In this document: positions 1-12,739 of the stretch, piece by piece
Layout: every line of letters starts with the position of its first letter
Position numbering within the stretch: the first letter of the stretch is position 1
Source: Lingula anatina
Taxonomy: Eukaryota; Brachiopoda; Lingulata; Lingulida; Lingulidae
Length of the DNA: 64,000 nt
Direction: 5' to 3'
Assembly (NCBI RefSeq): GCF_001039355.2
Contig: NW_019775838.1
Location: 2,125-66,124, forward strand
Notes under the pieces: model-generated
What the model saw: only the letters and a program-made list of their open reading frames with translations
Database searches by the model: none
What the model was told of the DNA's origin: nothing
Made by a program: the position numbers and the translations under genes

Positions 1-3000
1 CCCCCCCCCCCCCCCCCGCCCCCCACACACACACCTATTGACACTTCTACAACTACTGGCCATAGTTCATTAGGCAACAAAACAACATTCAAAAAATAGC
101 CCAGAATGCCCTTAAGATGTATTCTGCTATCTAGTAGCAGCATATGCCCTTAGCTATTACTAAGTAATCATATATTTCACCGGTATCTGTCCTTGGAGAT
201 ACATACATTTTGATTACAGCATTTTCATAGCCTTAATACATACAAAGTTATCTGTCTAGGGCACCAGTGCCAGTTTTGAAATTTGGACTCTAGTTCCAAC
301 ACTTATTTTTTGAACAGCTCTGAATCTATATAATTGTTTTTCAGTCCTAAATGTTTATGCATATTCTTTGGAATTAGGACTGCACTTTCCTTTTGTTTTT
401 TAAGTCGTGAATGCTTTTGATTATAACATTACTTACAGCATAGCCGTGGCAAATAGAATAAAATATTTACCCTAATATGCGTTTAGGATTCTCATCACCG
501 TATCACAATTCAAACTGATGGATGTCATTTGCTCATATGTATGTATTTGTGATTATTATTTATTTTTTTATTGGTGACATATTGTAAATGCATGTGTGCG
601 TATTTCAGAGCCTTCCATATTGTGCATTTGTGATTATTCTTTTGATTGGCTGCATAATGTAAATGTATGTGTGTGTGTGTTTAAGGGTCTTCCATATTGT
701 GCACTTGTGATTACTTTAAGGTTGGCAATGTGGTGTAAATGTATGTGTGCGTGTTCAGTGCCTTTCACACCATCCACACACTCACATCACTTAACACAGC
801 AATATAAGGGGCATAAGGTAGTGTGTTAGGTGTGCCATTTAGTTTGATATGATGATCAGCTTGCCAATACATCGTATCTTAGGGTCTATTCCCACAACTT
901 TAGATCGATCTATCACCGCGGGGAGTCTCACCAGACTACCGTCAGATAATCCCCCTTAAGTGTCCGTCCCCGCCCACTACAAGCCGTAAGGGGCAATTAA
1001 CTTTCGTGTCCGCCCGGCTGACAGCTATTCAGCGCGAACCCCCAGGGAGTTAGGTCGATCCAAAGTAGGTCGATCTAATCTATGGAAATGGGGTGTTACT
1101 CAGTAAAAATAATACAACTTGTCAGTGATTAACTAAATATCCCAGTGCACATCTAGACGCAAAGCTAAAAAAAAAAAATCACCTTTCTGTTTCTTATCTT
1201 TGGAAAAAAAATCATCCTATGTGGCAATCCTGTATTCATCCAGATGTGAGCTACCATAAAATATTGTGCGATTCTTTTCATCTTCCTGTCTTCTTAAAAA
1301 AAAAAAATAATAATAAGACCACCAATTATCACCTGAATTTTCCTCCTTTACAGAAACTGCTTCAGTTAAGGCATACTGTGCGTTTAAACATCTGCAATTA
1401 ATTGGTAGCATATGTTCTCTTGTCAAAAGCTAATATTTCATAATACTCACATATACATTCTGATATCAAGCTGACATCTTAAGTTTGCAATGACATCACA
1501 TCTGTCATCCTCTCTTTCATTTTCTTTTTCATACAATTGTAAATATTGCTTTCATCCCTTTTTCAAACTCTATACTCCTTCTGTGTGTTCTTTGTTAGCT
1601 TCTGGAGTGCTGTTGAATGAGATGTCCATCACAAGAGGAAAACAGTTGTGTTGGGATCTCTGTCTCCCTCTCATNTGTTGAAGTGTTGAATGGATAAAGC
1701 TACAACAGAAGTGTGACAGTCTGCAGCAGTGTAGAATGGACATTACTAAATACCACGTACGGTTTTCTGGACGTACGTTTTTCCACTCGTAGCTAGATCA
1801 CAGGGAAAGAATCAAGTAATTAGTGACTGCCATGAGTGTGCAAGAAGAAAGTAAGTGAGAAGCACAGCCTCCGCACGGCAGAAGTACCTCCTGAGCCTGG
1901 TGGGCTTTCGCTCGTGTCCCGCGCACCCCGTGCACTACGTGCACTTTGTACGCTATGCGCACAAGGAGTACGGGCAACGCAAGGGCAACGCAAGTGGACG
2001 TAGGGCAGTCTTGCTGACTTCCTACGGTTGTTGCTCGTCCTTTGCACGCGAGTCTTGCGTGTTAAGTTGTTTTTGGGAGAGTATAAAAACAGTGCATGCT
2101 TGAAGAGATCATTAAATCCGCAGCAGTGTTCAAAGATGGTGAGCCCATTCATACCTGGCTTGTCCCCGATACCCTTCTCTATCTTGCTCTTTGTTGTCTT
2201 TCAGGCATTTTTAAAACTTGACATCAAAGGCAGAAATAATGCTTTTTCGTTCATGCCCCTCATTTTAAACTCACGGTCCGTGCGCATGGAACGACCACTA
2301 CTTACTCAACATGCACTAAGCCCGTGAGGTCCACACGGTTGGCGCGTGGAAGTGCGGAATGAGCACGTAGTGAACAAGAAATAAGAACGTGTATCGAGCG
2401 CCTTAACCACGTGCATCGCACGCACCGAAGCCCCCGAAGTGCAGTAGGAAAAAAAGAATTTCCTCACGTGTCCCGTATGACAGGCGCACGACAGGCGAAC
2501 GCTACACGTTCGCATGTCGTACTTTTTTTTTTTTTTTTTTTTTTTTGAGAATTAATAGACAGCACGCAGCGGCTGTTGATCATGTCGAAAACTTTCTACG
2601 TGCTGTCTGCGACCTCCAAAAGTTGCACGATAGGCGTGCCACTCCCGCACGAAATCCCACGTTTTCCCCCCAATGTTTTGGCCATAGATCAGACGTAGAA
2701 GCCCGTACGTTGGGTTGGGACCCAGGCTTAACGTACGTAATGGGCGTGTCCGGTATAAACTGTTTTATAAACACTTATGGGTTTAAAGGTACATTTGAAC
2801 CTAGCGTCGGTGGAGCGTGGATTCCCAGTAACACATAAACCACTTCTACCAGTTTCCTATACGACTCAAATAAATTCTATATGCCAAGGGATAAACTGAA
2901 TAAATCACTCGATCAGCCATAAAAGAGCTTTAGACTGCTCCTTTCTTTAAAATTTTGGAGAAAAACCTGCTTATCTGACCTACTTTTCTGCCTCATATTT

Positions 3001-3910
3001 ATATAAAGCATAGAAAGCTACCCGAAAGATCCGTTCAAATATCATTTTTCGGGTAATATTAAACAATGTCTTTCAGTTATTCTCTTAGTTATACTATTTG
3101 ACTAATGGCATTTGGTTGGCTTTTGTGACAATAAATTGACTTCATATGCATCTATAAATGGTGTGACCTTACATTTGACAGAGCTGTCAACTTGTGGATC
3201 TGTTAATTATATTGGTGTTCATTTTCAGGACCAAGCACAAAAAACCTTTCAAAGAATAAACATGTTGCTTTACATTTCTCCCACTTTAACTTTTGGATCA
3301 TAAATGTTCGTAATGTCTTTATAGGTTTACACGCAGTCTTTCTATTGAACGTAGTTGACACAAACATGCAAAGTTGAATCAACGCTTTAAGTAACCATTT
3401 ATGGTATTTATTTATCCCTTGGTATTTTTATTGACAGATATACAGAAACAAACATGAAAGGAATTTTACCAAGTAATAACGGTTGAAAAAAAATTGGCTA
3501 TCGTTCATTTTACTCACTTATGCTAAATTATTGGCAAAGACTATAATTTCATTTATAGTGCAATATATTTCGGGAGTTTCCCTCGCTTAACGTCTTTATT
3601 GACCCCGCCTTCAATAATGGCCAACCTCGCTCAAGTATACATCTCAGTATTTTACCATTTTACGCGCCGCTCGGTCGTCAAGGTGTTCCTGCTCGAGCAA
3701 CACAGGGTGACTCCCGCTCTCGCCACCAAAACCAACCATTATTGAACCGAGCAAATAATTTCTTCCTCTCCTTTCATATAACAACTATAAAAATGAATAT
3801 GGCTTGCAGAACTTCAGTTTGCCGTCCACGAATGTATTATTAGCGCTGTTATGATACCAGCTATCACTGCATAATAAATTCAAATACAATCGTACAATGG
3901 CGTGACTTAA
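1..3910. other. Gene-poor flank with low-complexity and CpG-rich patches
   Basis: I see no supportable gene here. A C homopolymer opens the window (1-17) and a T homopolymer lies at about 2523-2546. Between about 1740 and 2820 the sequence is clearly richer in CpG than its surroundings, with several ACGT-containing words and a TATA-like TATAAAAA near 2081-2088. Short open frames occur on both strands but lack splice structure or recognisable domains. One ambiguous base (n) is at 1676. The CpG-rich patch could be a promoter or an old LTR; I cannot decide. Confidence 0.4.
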
Positions 3911-6129
3911 TTAAAGTTTCATCTGGCTCCTTACAGACCGCAGAAGCAAGCAAAAGAAATGGTCGACTGAGAATCCATTTGACCATTTGGACTGTTTAAC
4001 TTCCAAAGGAGGCAAATTGCTCCGATAACTTCTCCTACAGTAGTTGGTTACTTTTGCGTTAATTTGTTTGAAATATTCGACTTCCTCGTGAAAATCCGCC
4101 CCCTGATCGTTGATTATTTTTGTTAGCCTCTTAGAATAGTGGGAATATAGGCGGCGATTAACGTTGGTGAAATTTGACAATAATTTATCCAACTCCTTGT
4201 CACTGCTTTCTGTACGGTTTCTCTTGCGATTTATCATACGCTTGGTATATAGGATATCTTTCAGATCCCAGCAAAGCTCACGTTTTAAGAAAACGAGGCA
4301 TTCGTCGAGATGTTCTATTAAAATTACGAAATTATATCGTCTGTCTAAAAAATCTATGTATTTCATTATTTCTGTCTCATTGTCCGAATTCTGTTCCCGG
4401 AAACCACCTAAAAACTGCGCCATGTTGTTTCTGCGCATACCCACTGGTATTGAACTTCCGACCTTTCTTTTCCATTCATTGATAAATTTCGGAGAATCCC
4501 GAATATATTCCAACATATGATTATCAGTCTTGTATGTAAAGACTGGGTCTGTCCTTTTCTTGTAGTATGAAAATGCAGATCGAAATTGAGTAAAGGGTTC
4601 TCTAAGAAGCCCGATGAAATACGTGTCTTCGTGCATTACTGCAAGAAAATGGCTGTCACTGTACTTCACATGATGAAGAATCATATCAAATTTTGGTTTA
4701 TCAAGGCTAGGTCCGAAGACGTCTCTTTTTCCTGCCACAGTCAAGTTGTTAAGAAATGCAAATCTCATGAATATATTAAAGACCGTAGTGGAACCACATT
4801 TGTGGACCTTCCGAACAACCACATGAGTTCGGGGTTGACATTGATTCCGCCTGGTCATTTCGAGCAGACGATTTTCTTCGTATTTTCTGAGAAAAGATGC
4901 ATTCGCCGCCGATGGTGTCGTCCAGTTACTTGGTAAACCGCTTCATCATTGAAACAGAAGACAGAAAAAACAATCACACAAAAACATTTTCTATCTAAGA
5001 AATCATTCTGATACTAATCTAAGGGCAATAAATATATTATAGTTACATGTTTAATATCCGTGATTTTCCCACGAAATGGATGTTTTGTACTATTTCTGAT
5101 GAAACAGCTGAATGATTCATTTACACCGCCATGTCGTACTGGTATTTCAAAAGGAAATCTCGACATCAGGTACAAGTAATTATAGCGTTTTATCGTTTTT
5201 GAAGGTCGAAACTGGGGCATATGATTAAGTTTATTTTCCGGATGGGCGAGACCAGACAAGTTGGCCACGTTAGACACTTCTGTTCTTTTTCAGTCAACTG
5301 GGAACAAGAAATAATGCAACAAAACCGGTTTTAGGACTAGCGCCAAGGATTGAGCTACAAATGCAATGCCATTGATTTGCAAGTGCACATGATTTAGCCT
5401 ACAATTTGACAAGACACACCCCATGACAGGTGGGGCAGGTACGAATATTATACGTATTGCAGTCAGCAATATTTTACATTTGCTTTGAAGAAAAAAAATA
5501 AGAGCCCAAATAACTATGAATCAACCAGGGTTCAACTTGCCCCGAGCCAAGTGGTCCAACAAACCCCTGGTGCACATTTTTATTCTACAGTCAGTCAGAT
5601 GCAAAAAACGGTTCATTTGGACTCATATTTTCGTTCAAGGAAACGGTTTTTCACGATCAACGATTCCATGGTATTGTGGGATTTGGTGAAGGTACAAGAT
5701 CAAATTTTGTACAACATAGGATATTTTTGGACAAGAGGCCAGGGACCAGCTTACCCCAGCGTCCAACTAACTGCGGTATCCCGGCCTAAGTGAAAAAAGT
5801 GAATTTTGGAACATTTTCAAAAGCGTGCAGTATACCTTACACATTGCCAACTTATAATTTTCAAAGCTGCCTCTGTACCTTCTGTATTTTCTCATCGTAC
5901 TAGGTACCATGTAACATGTAAATACGATATTTTACCTTTGCAAGATAACACTCATCTCGGCGTCTGTATTCTCCAGTGTCCTATGGTACACGACCGGACG
6001 TGAGAAAGTTTTACTGGTTGTGGTAGTTATCACATAAACCACAGTGATTAAACCCACCGCTAAAATAACGATAAGCATATACAACTGAAGGCGACCAACA
6101 GATATTGTCCTGTAACACTGCTCAGCCAT
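3911..6129 (-). CDS. Galactose-3-O-sulfotransferase-like protein, copy A (2 exons)
   Basis: This is a Golgi type II sulfotransferase of the Gal3ST/cerebroside sulfotransferase family. Such enzymes transfer sulfate from PAPS to the 3-OH of galactose on glycans or glycolipids. Exon 1 (5936-6129) encodes a short cytosolic tail and one membrane segment (about residues 14-36) and ends with donor AAAG/GTAAAA in phase 2. Exon 2 (3911-4940) begins after GATGAAG; an alternative acceptor 12 bp downstream keeps the frame. The joined protein is about 407 residues. The 5'-phosphosulfate loop KVHKCGSTT is at about 109-117. The LLREP..QFRSAF block matches the 3'-phosphate site, and family blocks RRNNMAQF, LCWDLKDILY and the HLDECLVFLK region follow. 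The acceptor substrate cannot be read from sequence. It is the near twin of the gene at 8176-10664. Confidence 0.88.
4941..5935 (-). other. Intron of sulfotransferase copy A
   Basis: This intron of about 995 bp separates the anchor exon from the catalytic exon. It starts GTAAAA and ends after a pyrimidine tract with GATGAAG or, 12 bp later, CCAAG. Open frames inside it have no family resemblance and I treat them as chance. Confidence 0.7.
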
Positions 6130-6261
6130 TGGTAGTTAGAGTTCATGCAATCCAAAAATGTGTAGAACAATTAGTTTTAAATGTGCCTTGAAGAAACTCA
6201 CTGATTGCTTTATAAAGTCATAAAATTACCCATGTACACGTATGAGAGATACTTCACACAC

Positions 6262-6512
6262 CTTGGGTTGCGTTCACAATTAACCTATCGTAGTAGCTGG
6301 TGCGCACTCACTCAACGTACGGGAACTCTTGCTGAATGCAACCAGATTAACACGCTTCTTCTTGTTTCTAAAGTACTTGTATAATCACCAGAATTTTTGT
6401 ATTCTATTCAACTCGAGGAGGCGTGTTCATGTGGTTGCATTCGACGAGAGTCCCCGTACGTGGAGTTAGTGCGTACTTAACTGGCTCGATGGATTCATTG
6501 TGAACACAGCCT
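6262..6512. mobile_element. Fold-back MITE-like element (family 2)
   Basis: The two ends are imperfect inverted copies of each other. TTGCGTTCACAAT near the left end pairs with ATTGTGAACACAG near the right end. Inner blocks around CAACGTACGGGAACTC and GAGTCCCCGTACGTGG also pair. It lies just upstream of sulfotransferase copy A. A related element occurs at about 61905-62105. No coding capacity is visible, so it would be non-autonomous. Confidence 0.6.
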
Positions 6513-6529
6513 TCGCGCCTCTTAATTCA

Positions 6530-7010
6530 CAGCTGTCACATAGTGCTATGTCTAATTTAGCAGTGAGCGTTTTCACAAGATGCAGGAAAGCCACCATTCT
6601 CATCTCTTCTAACATGCTTTATTTACACTCTTGCTGGAAATGGTGGAATATTTGAAAAGAAGTTTACATATGTGATTCCAGTCATGCTCAACCAATACAA
6701 AATACATCATTCAACCAGTTCATTATTTTTATGATTTATACAGTGGATATTTTTGTTTATCCGATAGAGCAACGTCACGTAAGAGAAATAGAAATCTAAT
6801 ACTGGACTTATGAACCTGATAACGATGCGGTACCGATCGCAATGTGTTATATATTGATGAGGGAAATTATTTAATTAAAAACTTGGCTTATAGAATAGAA
6901 CTGGAAATTGTCTACTGCACCTTCATTGTTTTCATTTTTAAAAAATCTTTGCAATCATTGCCAAGCGGCAATTAAATAACACGCACAAACAGGAGAGAAA
7001 CTGCACCAGT
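6530..7010. repeat. Upstream part of the sulfotransferase duplication unit
   Basis: This non-coding stretch upstream of copy A aligns by eye with two separate pieces upstream of copy B: about 10800-10985 and about 12150-12510. Shared landmarks are ATTCACAGCTGT, TGGTGGAATATTT, GTGATTCCAGT and TTCATTGTTTTCATTT. The shared non-coding sequence shows that the duplication carried promoter DNA as well as exons. Confidence 0.6.
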
Positions 7011-7339
7011 GGCAGATTTAGAGGGGGTCAGCGGGGTCCTGAGCCCCTCCCCCCCTTCGGTTTCTGAAAATATCACACTAATAGTCATAGTAAAAAAAGT
7101 AACCTATCTAGGAACGCTCCGTGTCAGTTTCTCAAATAAGTGCTCATGTGCATGAATATTGATGAACTTTAACAACGTTGATGATAATACCATGTTTGCA
7201 TACTCTCGATGCGCGGGATGAAATGCATATGTACGGCTCACGGCCTATTGATTGTTATGGCAACATATACATGAACAGCCCAAATGGCCCTCTCTGTGAG
7301 AAAGGAGAAAGTTTTCATTTGATCCACACCCTTCCAACG

Positions 7340-7420
7340 AAGCTGCTATGGCTTCGTGGTAACTCGGCCGTCTTGTAAACAGCTAAACACAGATAGACGC
7401 GGGTTCGAATCCTTAAATTT
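7340..7420 (+). repeat. Possible tRNA-derived SINE head
   Basis: TGGCTTCGTGG resembles a pol III A box. GGTTCGAATCC, about 45 bp further on, is a perfect B-box-like motif. I could not fold a convincing cloverleaf, so this looks like a decayed tRNA-related SINE rather than a functional tRNA. Confidence is low. Confidence 0.3.
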
Positions 7421-7719
7421 ACAATGTGATTGTTTTGCTCGAAATAATTTCTAAAATTTGCGTTTGATTTCTATAAGAAGAAACTCGTAAGTACGTAGGA
7501 TGGGCGGTTCAGTCACGGCGCAGGCGGTATCGTGCTTGGTTGCAAAAATTACCAAGTCATAAGCAAACCATGGTGACGGCAAGTCACCAGCTCAAATCCC
7601 AGATGACGCACGCCAGTTCACCACAAGAACGAGCTGGTCCCACAATCGAAAACCAATGCAGGCATTCGTGTGTCCGAGCAAATTCCCTTTTGTATAATTT
7701 GGTATCCGGTATAATGACC

Positions 7720-8030
7720 TCCGCCAAGGAGGTTATGTTTTCACGTCTGTTTGTCTGTTTGTCTGTCTGTCATCAACATAAATCAGAAAGTTATGGACCG
7801 ATTTTGATGAAATTTTCAGGAACTGTCAGAAGTGGGCAAAGAGATTATTAGTTTTTGGTGGTGATCCAGATCAATAATCATTCAATAATCAATAATCAAA
7901 AATTAATCATCAACATAACTCAAAAAGTTATGGACCGATTTTGATGAAATTTTCAGGGTAGGTCAGAAATGGGATAATTTAGAAGTGATTAGTTTTTGGT
8001 GGTGATCCGGATCAATATTTGCAAAACCAA
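7720..8030 (+). repeat. Dispersed repeat with two copies of a conserved core
   Basis: It begins with an imperfect palindrome, CCTCCGCCAAGGAGG, followed by a GTCTGTTT-rich stretch. A core of roughly 100 bp (AAAGTTATGGACCGATTTTG through TTTTTGGTGGTGATCC) occurs twice, near 7776-7875 and 7908-8012. Closely similar repeats are, to my knowledge, widespread in invertebrate genomes. It lies 3' of sulfotransferase copy B. Confidence 0.6.
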
Positions 8031-8175
8031 AATATTCAGTTTGTGAATGCTTTTAGCACGCTTTTATAATTGTATCCGACACTACAATGTGTAACTACTT
8101 CAAATACTATTGCATAATGGCCAGTCACTTTCAATTTTCAGTACTTCTACAATACACCTGGGAATATTTTCGCCT

Positions 8176-10664
8176 TCACTGCGTTTCCCATCCAGGAAAA
8201 AGAAGTTTCGTTTGAGCAATTGCAAAATTCAGGAACCAGCAAAAGAGGTAGTCTACTGAGAATCCATTTGACCATTTTGACTGCTTTACTACTAGAGGAG
8301 GCAAATTGTACTGTAAACTCTTATTACAGTAGTTCGTTACTTTTGGGTTAATTCTTTTGAAATATTGGACTTCCTCTTGAAAATCCACTCCCTGGTCGTT
8401 GATTATTTTTGAAAGTCTGTCAGAAAAGTGAGAATATAGGCGGCGATTAACGTTGGTAAAATTTGACAATAACTTCTCCAACTGCTTGTCATTGGTTTCT
8501 GTAGGGTCTATAGGGCGATAAACCATACGATTGGTATATAGGATATCTTTCAGATCCCAGCAAAGTGCACGTTTTAAGAAAACAAGGCATTCGTCGAGAT
8601 GTTCTATTAAAATTACGAAATCATATCGTCTGTCTAAAAAATCTATGTATTTTATTATTTCTCTCTCATTGTCCGAATCACTTTCCCGGAAACCACCTAA
8701 AAACTGCGCCATGTTGTTTCTGCGTAGACCGGGTAGCATTGAACTTCCGACCTTTCTTTTCCATTCATTGATAAATTTAGGATAATCCTGGACATATTCC
8801 AACATGTGATTACCAGTCTTGTACGTTAAGACTGGGTCTGTCCTTTTCTTGTAGTATGAAAATGCAGATCGAAATTGGGAAATGGGTTCTCTAAGAAGCC
8901 CGATGAAATACGTGTCTTCGTGCATTACTGCAAGAAAATGGCTGTCACTGTACTTCACATGATGAAGAATCATATCAAATTTTGGTTTATCAAGGCTAGG
9001 TCCGAAGACGTCCCTTTTTCCGGCCACGGTCAAGTTATTAAGAAATGCAAACCTCACGAATATATTAGAGACCGTAGTGGAACCACATTTGTGGACCTTC
9101 CGCACAACCACATGAGTTCGGGGTTTGCAGTGATTCCGCCGCGCCATTTCTAGCAGACGATTTTGTTCTCTTTTCCTGAAGGAAGATATATTTGCCACCG
9201 TAATGTTGATCCGGTTACTTGGTAAGCCGCTTCATCATTGAATCAGAAGAAAAAAAACGCAATTAATAAGCAGAAAACGTTTTATTCTATCTGCAAAATC
9301 GGTAATATTTTACGGACAATAAATATATTATAGGTACATGTATACTATCCATGATTTTTGCACCAAATCTTCTTTGTACTATTTCTAATGACACAACTTC
9401 AAGATTTATTCAGACTGTCACTTGAGAAGGATCGACATCAGTTACTTTTATTTTATCAACTTTAAGGTCTGAATTGCAATAGAGAAGTAGCTTTTCACTA
9501 TATTTATATATTTCAGTATAAACACACACATTTCATATTCTTGGCCAAAAAGACTTTCCCACCTTTAGTCACATGCGCTTTTGTTAACAACTGATCACAT
9601 GACAGCGACAAACCGTTCAGAATAGTGATTTTTTAATTTTTTTCATATACAGTATTTAACATGATTTAGGCTTGAATAGAATATTTTCTTTACCTCAAGT
9701 CATGTTAAAGGCACGAATAATAGCATTTAAAACGTATTTTAAGTACATGGGTTGCTTCTTGTTGAATTTATTTGAGAACAATTAAACGTATATACATGAA
9801 ATGATAGATAAATGCCTTAATAATCAATATCGCATATTATCACATTCACCCATCCTTTTCAAATCTTGGTAGTCAGACATCTTGACAGAGTTAAGCATCT
9901 TCTTCCATATGTTGCCTTTTCCCACCAACACGAACTGGTTTTAACCAGGTCACAGAACGAGAGTCTCGCGATATCCTAAAGTCTAGAGAGCTCAAGCATG
10001 TTAATGGCCTCCATACTTGACAACCCATTGCAGAAGCGTGGGTTATGATTAGTTGCTTTTTTCCCAAAAGTTTTACTAGGTAATGGAGATTGTCAATTGC
10101 GGAAATGTCCCGTTTACCCCGGGATGATTCGTCAAATATGAATTCTGGCGCAAAATCCTTTTATGTGTACCTTTAAATTTGTTATAGCGACTAAAAACCC
10201 TTTTTTAAAGCAGTTAACAGCTGTCACGCAATCATTTGCAAACAAAAGCACATAACGCTAAGGTGAGACAACTTTTTTGACCAAGGGTGCATATAGACTA
10301 AAATGGCCTACGTGGAAAATATCAATTTGGGACATTTCCAGAAGCGAATAGCATACCTAACATAATGTCAGCTTATGCTTTCCAAAGCTGCTTCTCTGCT
10401 TACACATGTTTAACACACCAGAAAAAAGATGGCACTACAGTACCATGTAATAAACGTTATGTACCTTGTCAAGATAGCGCTCGTCTTCACGGCTGTTTTC
10501 CCCCATGTCCTGTGGTACATGTACGCAGCAGGAGGTGATAAAGTTTTTCTGCTTGTGGTGGTTATTACATAGATCACAGTGAGTAAAACCATCGCTAAGG
10601 TGATGATGAGTATAAACAGCTGATGGTGGCCATCAAGAATTGGCCTGTAAGACTTCCCAGCCAT
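8176..10664 (-). CDS. Galactose-3-O-sulfotransferase-like protein, copy B (2 exons)
   Basis: This is the tandem paralogue of copy A in the same orientation, with most catalytic residues identical. Exon 1 (10465-10664) encodes the cytosolic tail and a membrane anchor (about residues 16-38) and ends ACAAG/GTACAT in phase 2. Exon 2 (8176-9229, or 9217 with the inner acceptor) carries the catalytic domain, for about 417 residues in total. The PAPS loop KVHKCGSTT, the LLREP..QFRSAF block, the RRNNMAQF block and LCWDLKDILY are all present. The C terminus is about ten residues longer than in copy A. The first Met of a single-exon reading would be a GTG, which supports the two-exon model. It is expected to act in the Golgi lumen on galactose-terminated glycans. 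Confidence 0.88.
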
Positions 10665-12739
10665 TGGTCGTTAGAGTTCATGTACATCACCCCGTGTAGG
10701 GTGTCATATACTTTGAAATATCACTGATAGTTTTTCATAAATAAAAAAAAACAAAAATGCCACAAGCACAGAGTGGATGGATAATAAGATATTGTGTATA
10801 TTCACAGCTGTTACACAGAGTAATATCTAATATAAATACAACTGACGTAGAGCAGTGATGTGCTTTCCTATCCATTCTCTGCTGTCATTATTTATTTACA
10901 TTCTCGCTAAAATGGTGGAATATTTTAAAAGAATATTACATCTGTGATTCCAGTACGGCCCAACTACATCACGCAACCAGCTCATTAGGCCCGTTGATCT
11001 TGTTGACAATTCCACGAGCAATTTCAAGGAGAAAAAACAAGTCCTTCTACACAACCTTTTAATCTCCATGAAGGACAATGAGACGGGGAATTATCACCCT
11101 TGAAATGTACAGAACATAATTTGACTTGCTACAGCACACACCATGTGGGGAACCCCCTTTAGACCATCCCGCCCCCGCCCCCGCCCCCCCCCCCCCCCAC
11201 ATAACATTAAATAACTTTTTATGATAAAACCCTAGGGGTTTGGCTACAATGGGCCACCATCTTTGGATAACGCTATCTGTAATACTCCTACAGAGATTCG
11301 ATCCCAGGTTCCTTGTCTTAAATTCTGCACACGGAAAAGAATGAAGTGACTCCATGTTGTAACTTTAACAGAATATATTTTGCTAAACTAAAAGTTACAT
11401 GATACAAGTATCACTTCTCTCTCCTCCTCTCTCCACATTATACACTCACTTCTCTATATATTCTCTCCCCTCTAGATTTAAGTTTACAGATTTTTATACC
11501 AAACTTTATCAACTAAATTGTCAATCACATAACTTAAAAACTGATTGGTTACTTCATACACAAGTCCACCCACTCCTGGTGGGCACTCCTAATAACACCC
11601 TGTAATCAAAGTCTAGCAGATTACTAGCTTTGAAACAAAGGACATTAAAATTTGAACTGCAAGGTGTGAAGTATTATCTGAAGCTACTTATACAACTTGG
11701 CTTCCCATGTATGAATTTTATCAAACAATGGCTTCCTCTGATTGAGTTAATACAACATCATGAATGAGTTTTAAAAGTACTAATTACACTTTTTTCTATA
11801 CTGTGGTTCCTGACAACCAGTGATTAGAATGGAACATGCACGTGTTCCTCACAGCTTTGTTACAAAGCGTATACAACTGTATTTAGTTGTGTTTGGTTGT
11901 CATTGCTACAGCCTTCTATATCAAAGGTTTTGCGACATAAAAGTTATCATAATGCTTTCAACTTTCGACATATTCATAATTTAAGCAAAGAGTGTAGCTA
12001 TCGTTCATCTACCCTTGTTGATGTTACTATTTCTTTTTCGGATTTACGTTTACCTTCCACAAATGGACAAAACGTAGATTTTTATAGTGGGAGCTATTCT
12101 TTTTATTCTTTTTTCTAGATAACAGTTACTATTTCCAAGGACGACAATTCTGCATCATTGGTAAATATCAGTAGATTTGGTGTTCTGGCTCATCCGGTAG
12201 AGTGATCAATATCACATATGAAAAAAAACAAAAACAAATATAATACTGGGCTTACGAAGATGCGTTATCAACGATGTCCAGTATTAGGCGTTTTATTTTT
12301 TTTTATTGTCCAAAAAGTGTAGTTTTATGCGTTATGTTAATACAAGTTACGCAATGTTTCCTTCAGCTAAAGCCAAATCGACTAATAATTTGTCTCTATC
12401 GATGGCCCCAGGAAAGTCCATTCATTGTTTTCATTTATCTTTACAATCACTGCTGAGCGGCAATAATATGACACGCACTGTAAACGTGATAGTAACTGCA
12501 CTTATGTATATAATAACCCCGTTCATAGACGATATACGGAATTTAAAAGATACTGGCCGGTGGTACTTAACTGTTTATTTTTTATATTGGAATCAAATCT
12601 CTCGTGAATCCAAATGTATGCATCCAAAGTGTTTATAAAAAGATAAGAAATAGAAAAATCAAGGCTTTTAGATTTGGCGACAAGTGATGTTGTAGCGTTC
12701 ACGTTTATCATCCTCAAAAGCATTAAAGCATAAAAAATG
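10665..12739. other. Intergenic region between copies B and C
   Basis: I find no gene here. Segments 10800-10985 and 12150-12510 match DNA upstream of copy A. The intervening roughly 1.16 kb has no counterpart there and looks like an insertion. It includes a C-rich run near 11170-11200. Short frames, for example at 11897-12118, have no recognisable domain. Confidence 0.5.

Noticed and set aside
4164-4936. Plus-strand frames opposite the sulfotransferase exon (also at 8531-9153)
   Set aside because: They are antisense shadows of conserved coding sequence and recur in both paralogues for that reason.
7005-7060. hAT transposon end (CAGTGGCAGATTTAG)
   Set aside because: The motif resembles hAT termini, but no opposite end or 8-bp target duplication could be found.
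7340-7420. A functional tRNA gene
   Set aside because: A- and B-box-like motifs are present, but I could not pair acceptor and anticodon stems convincingly.
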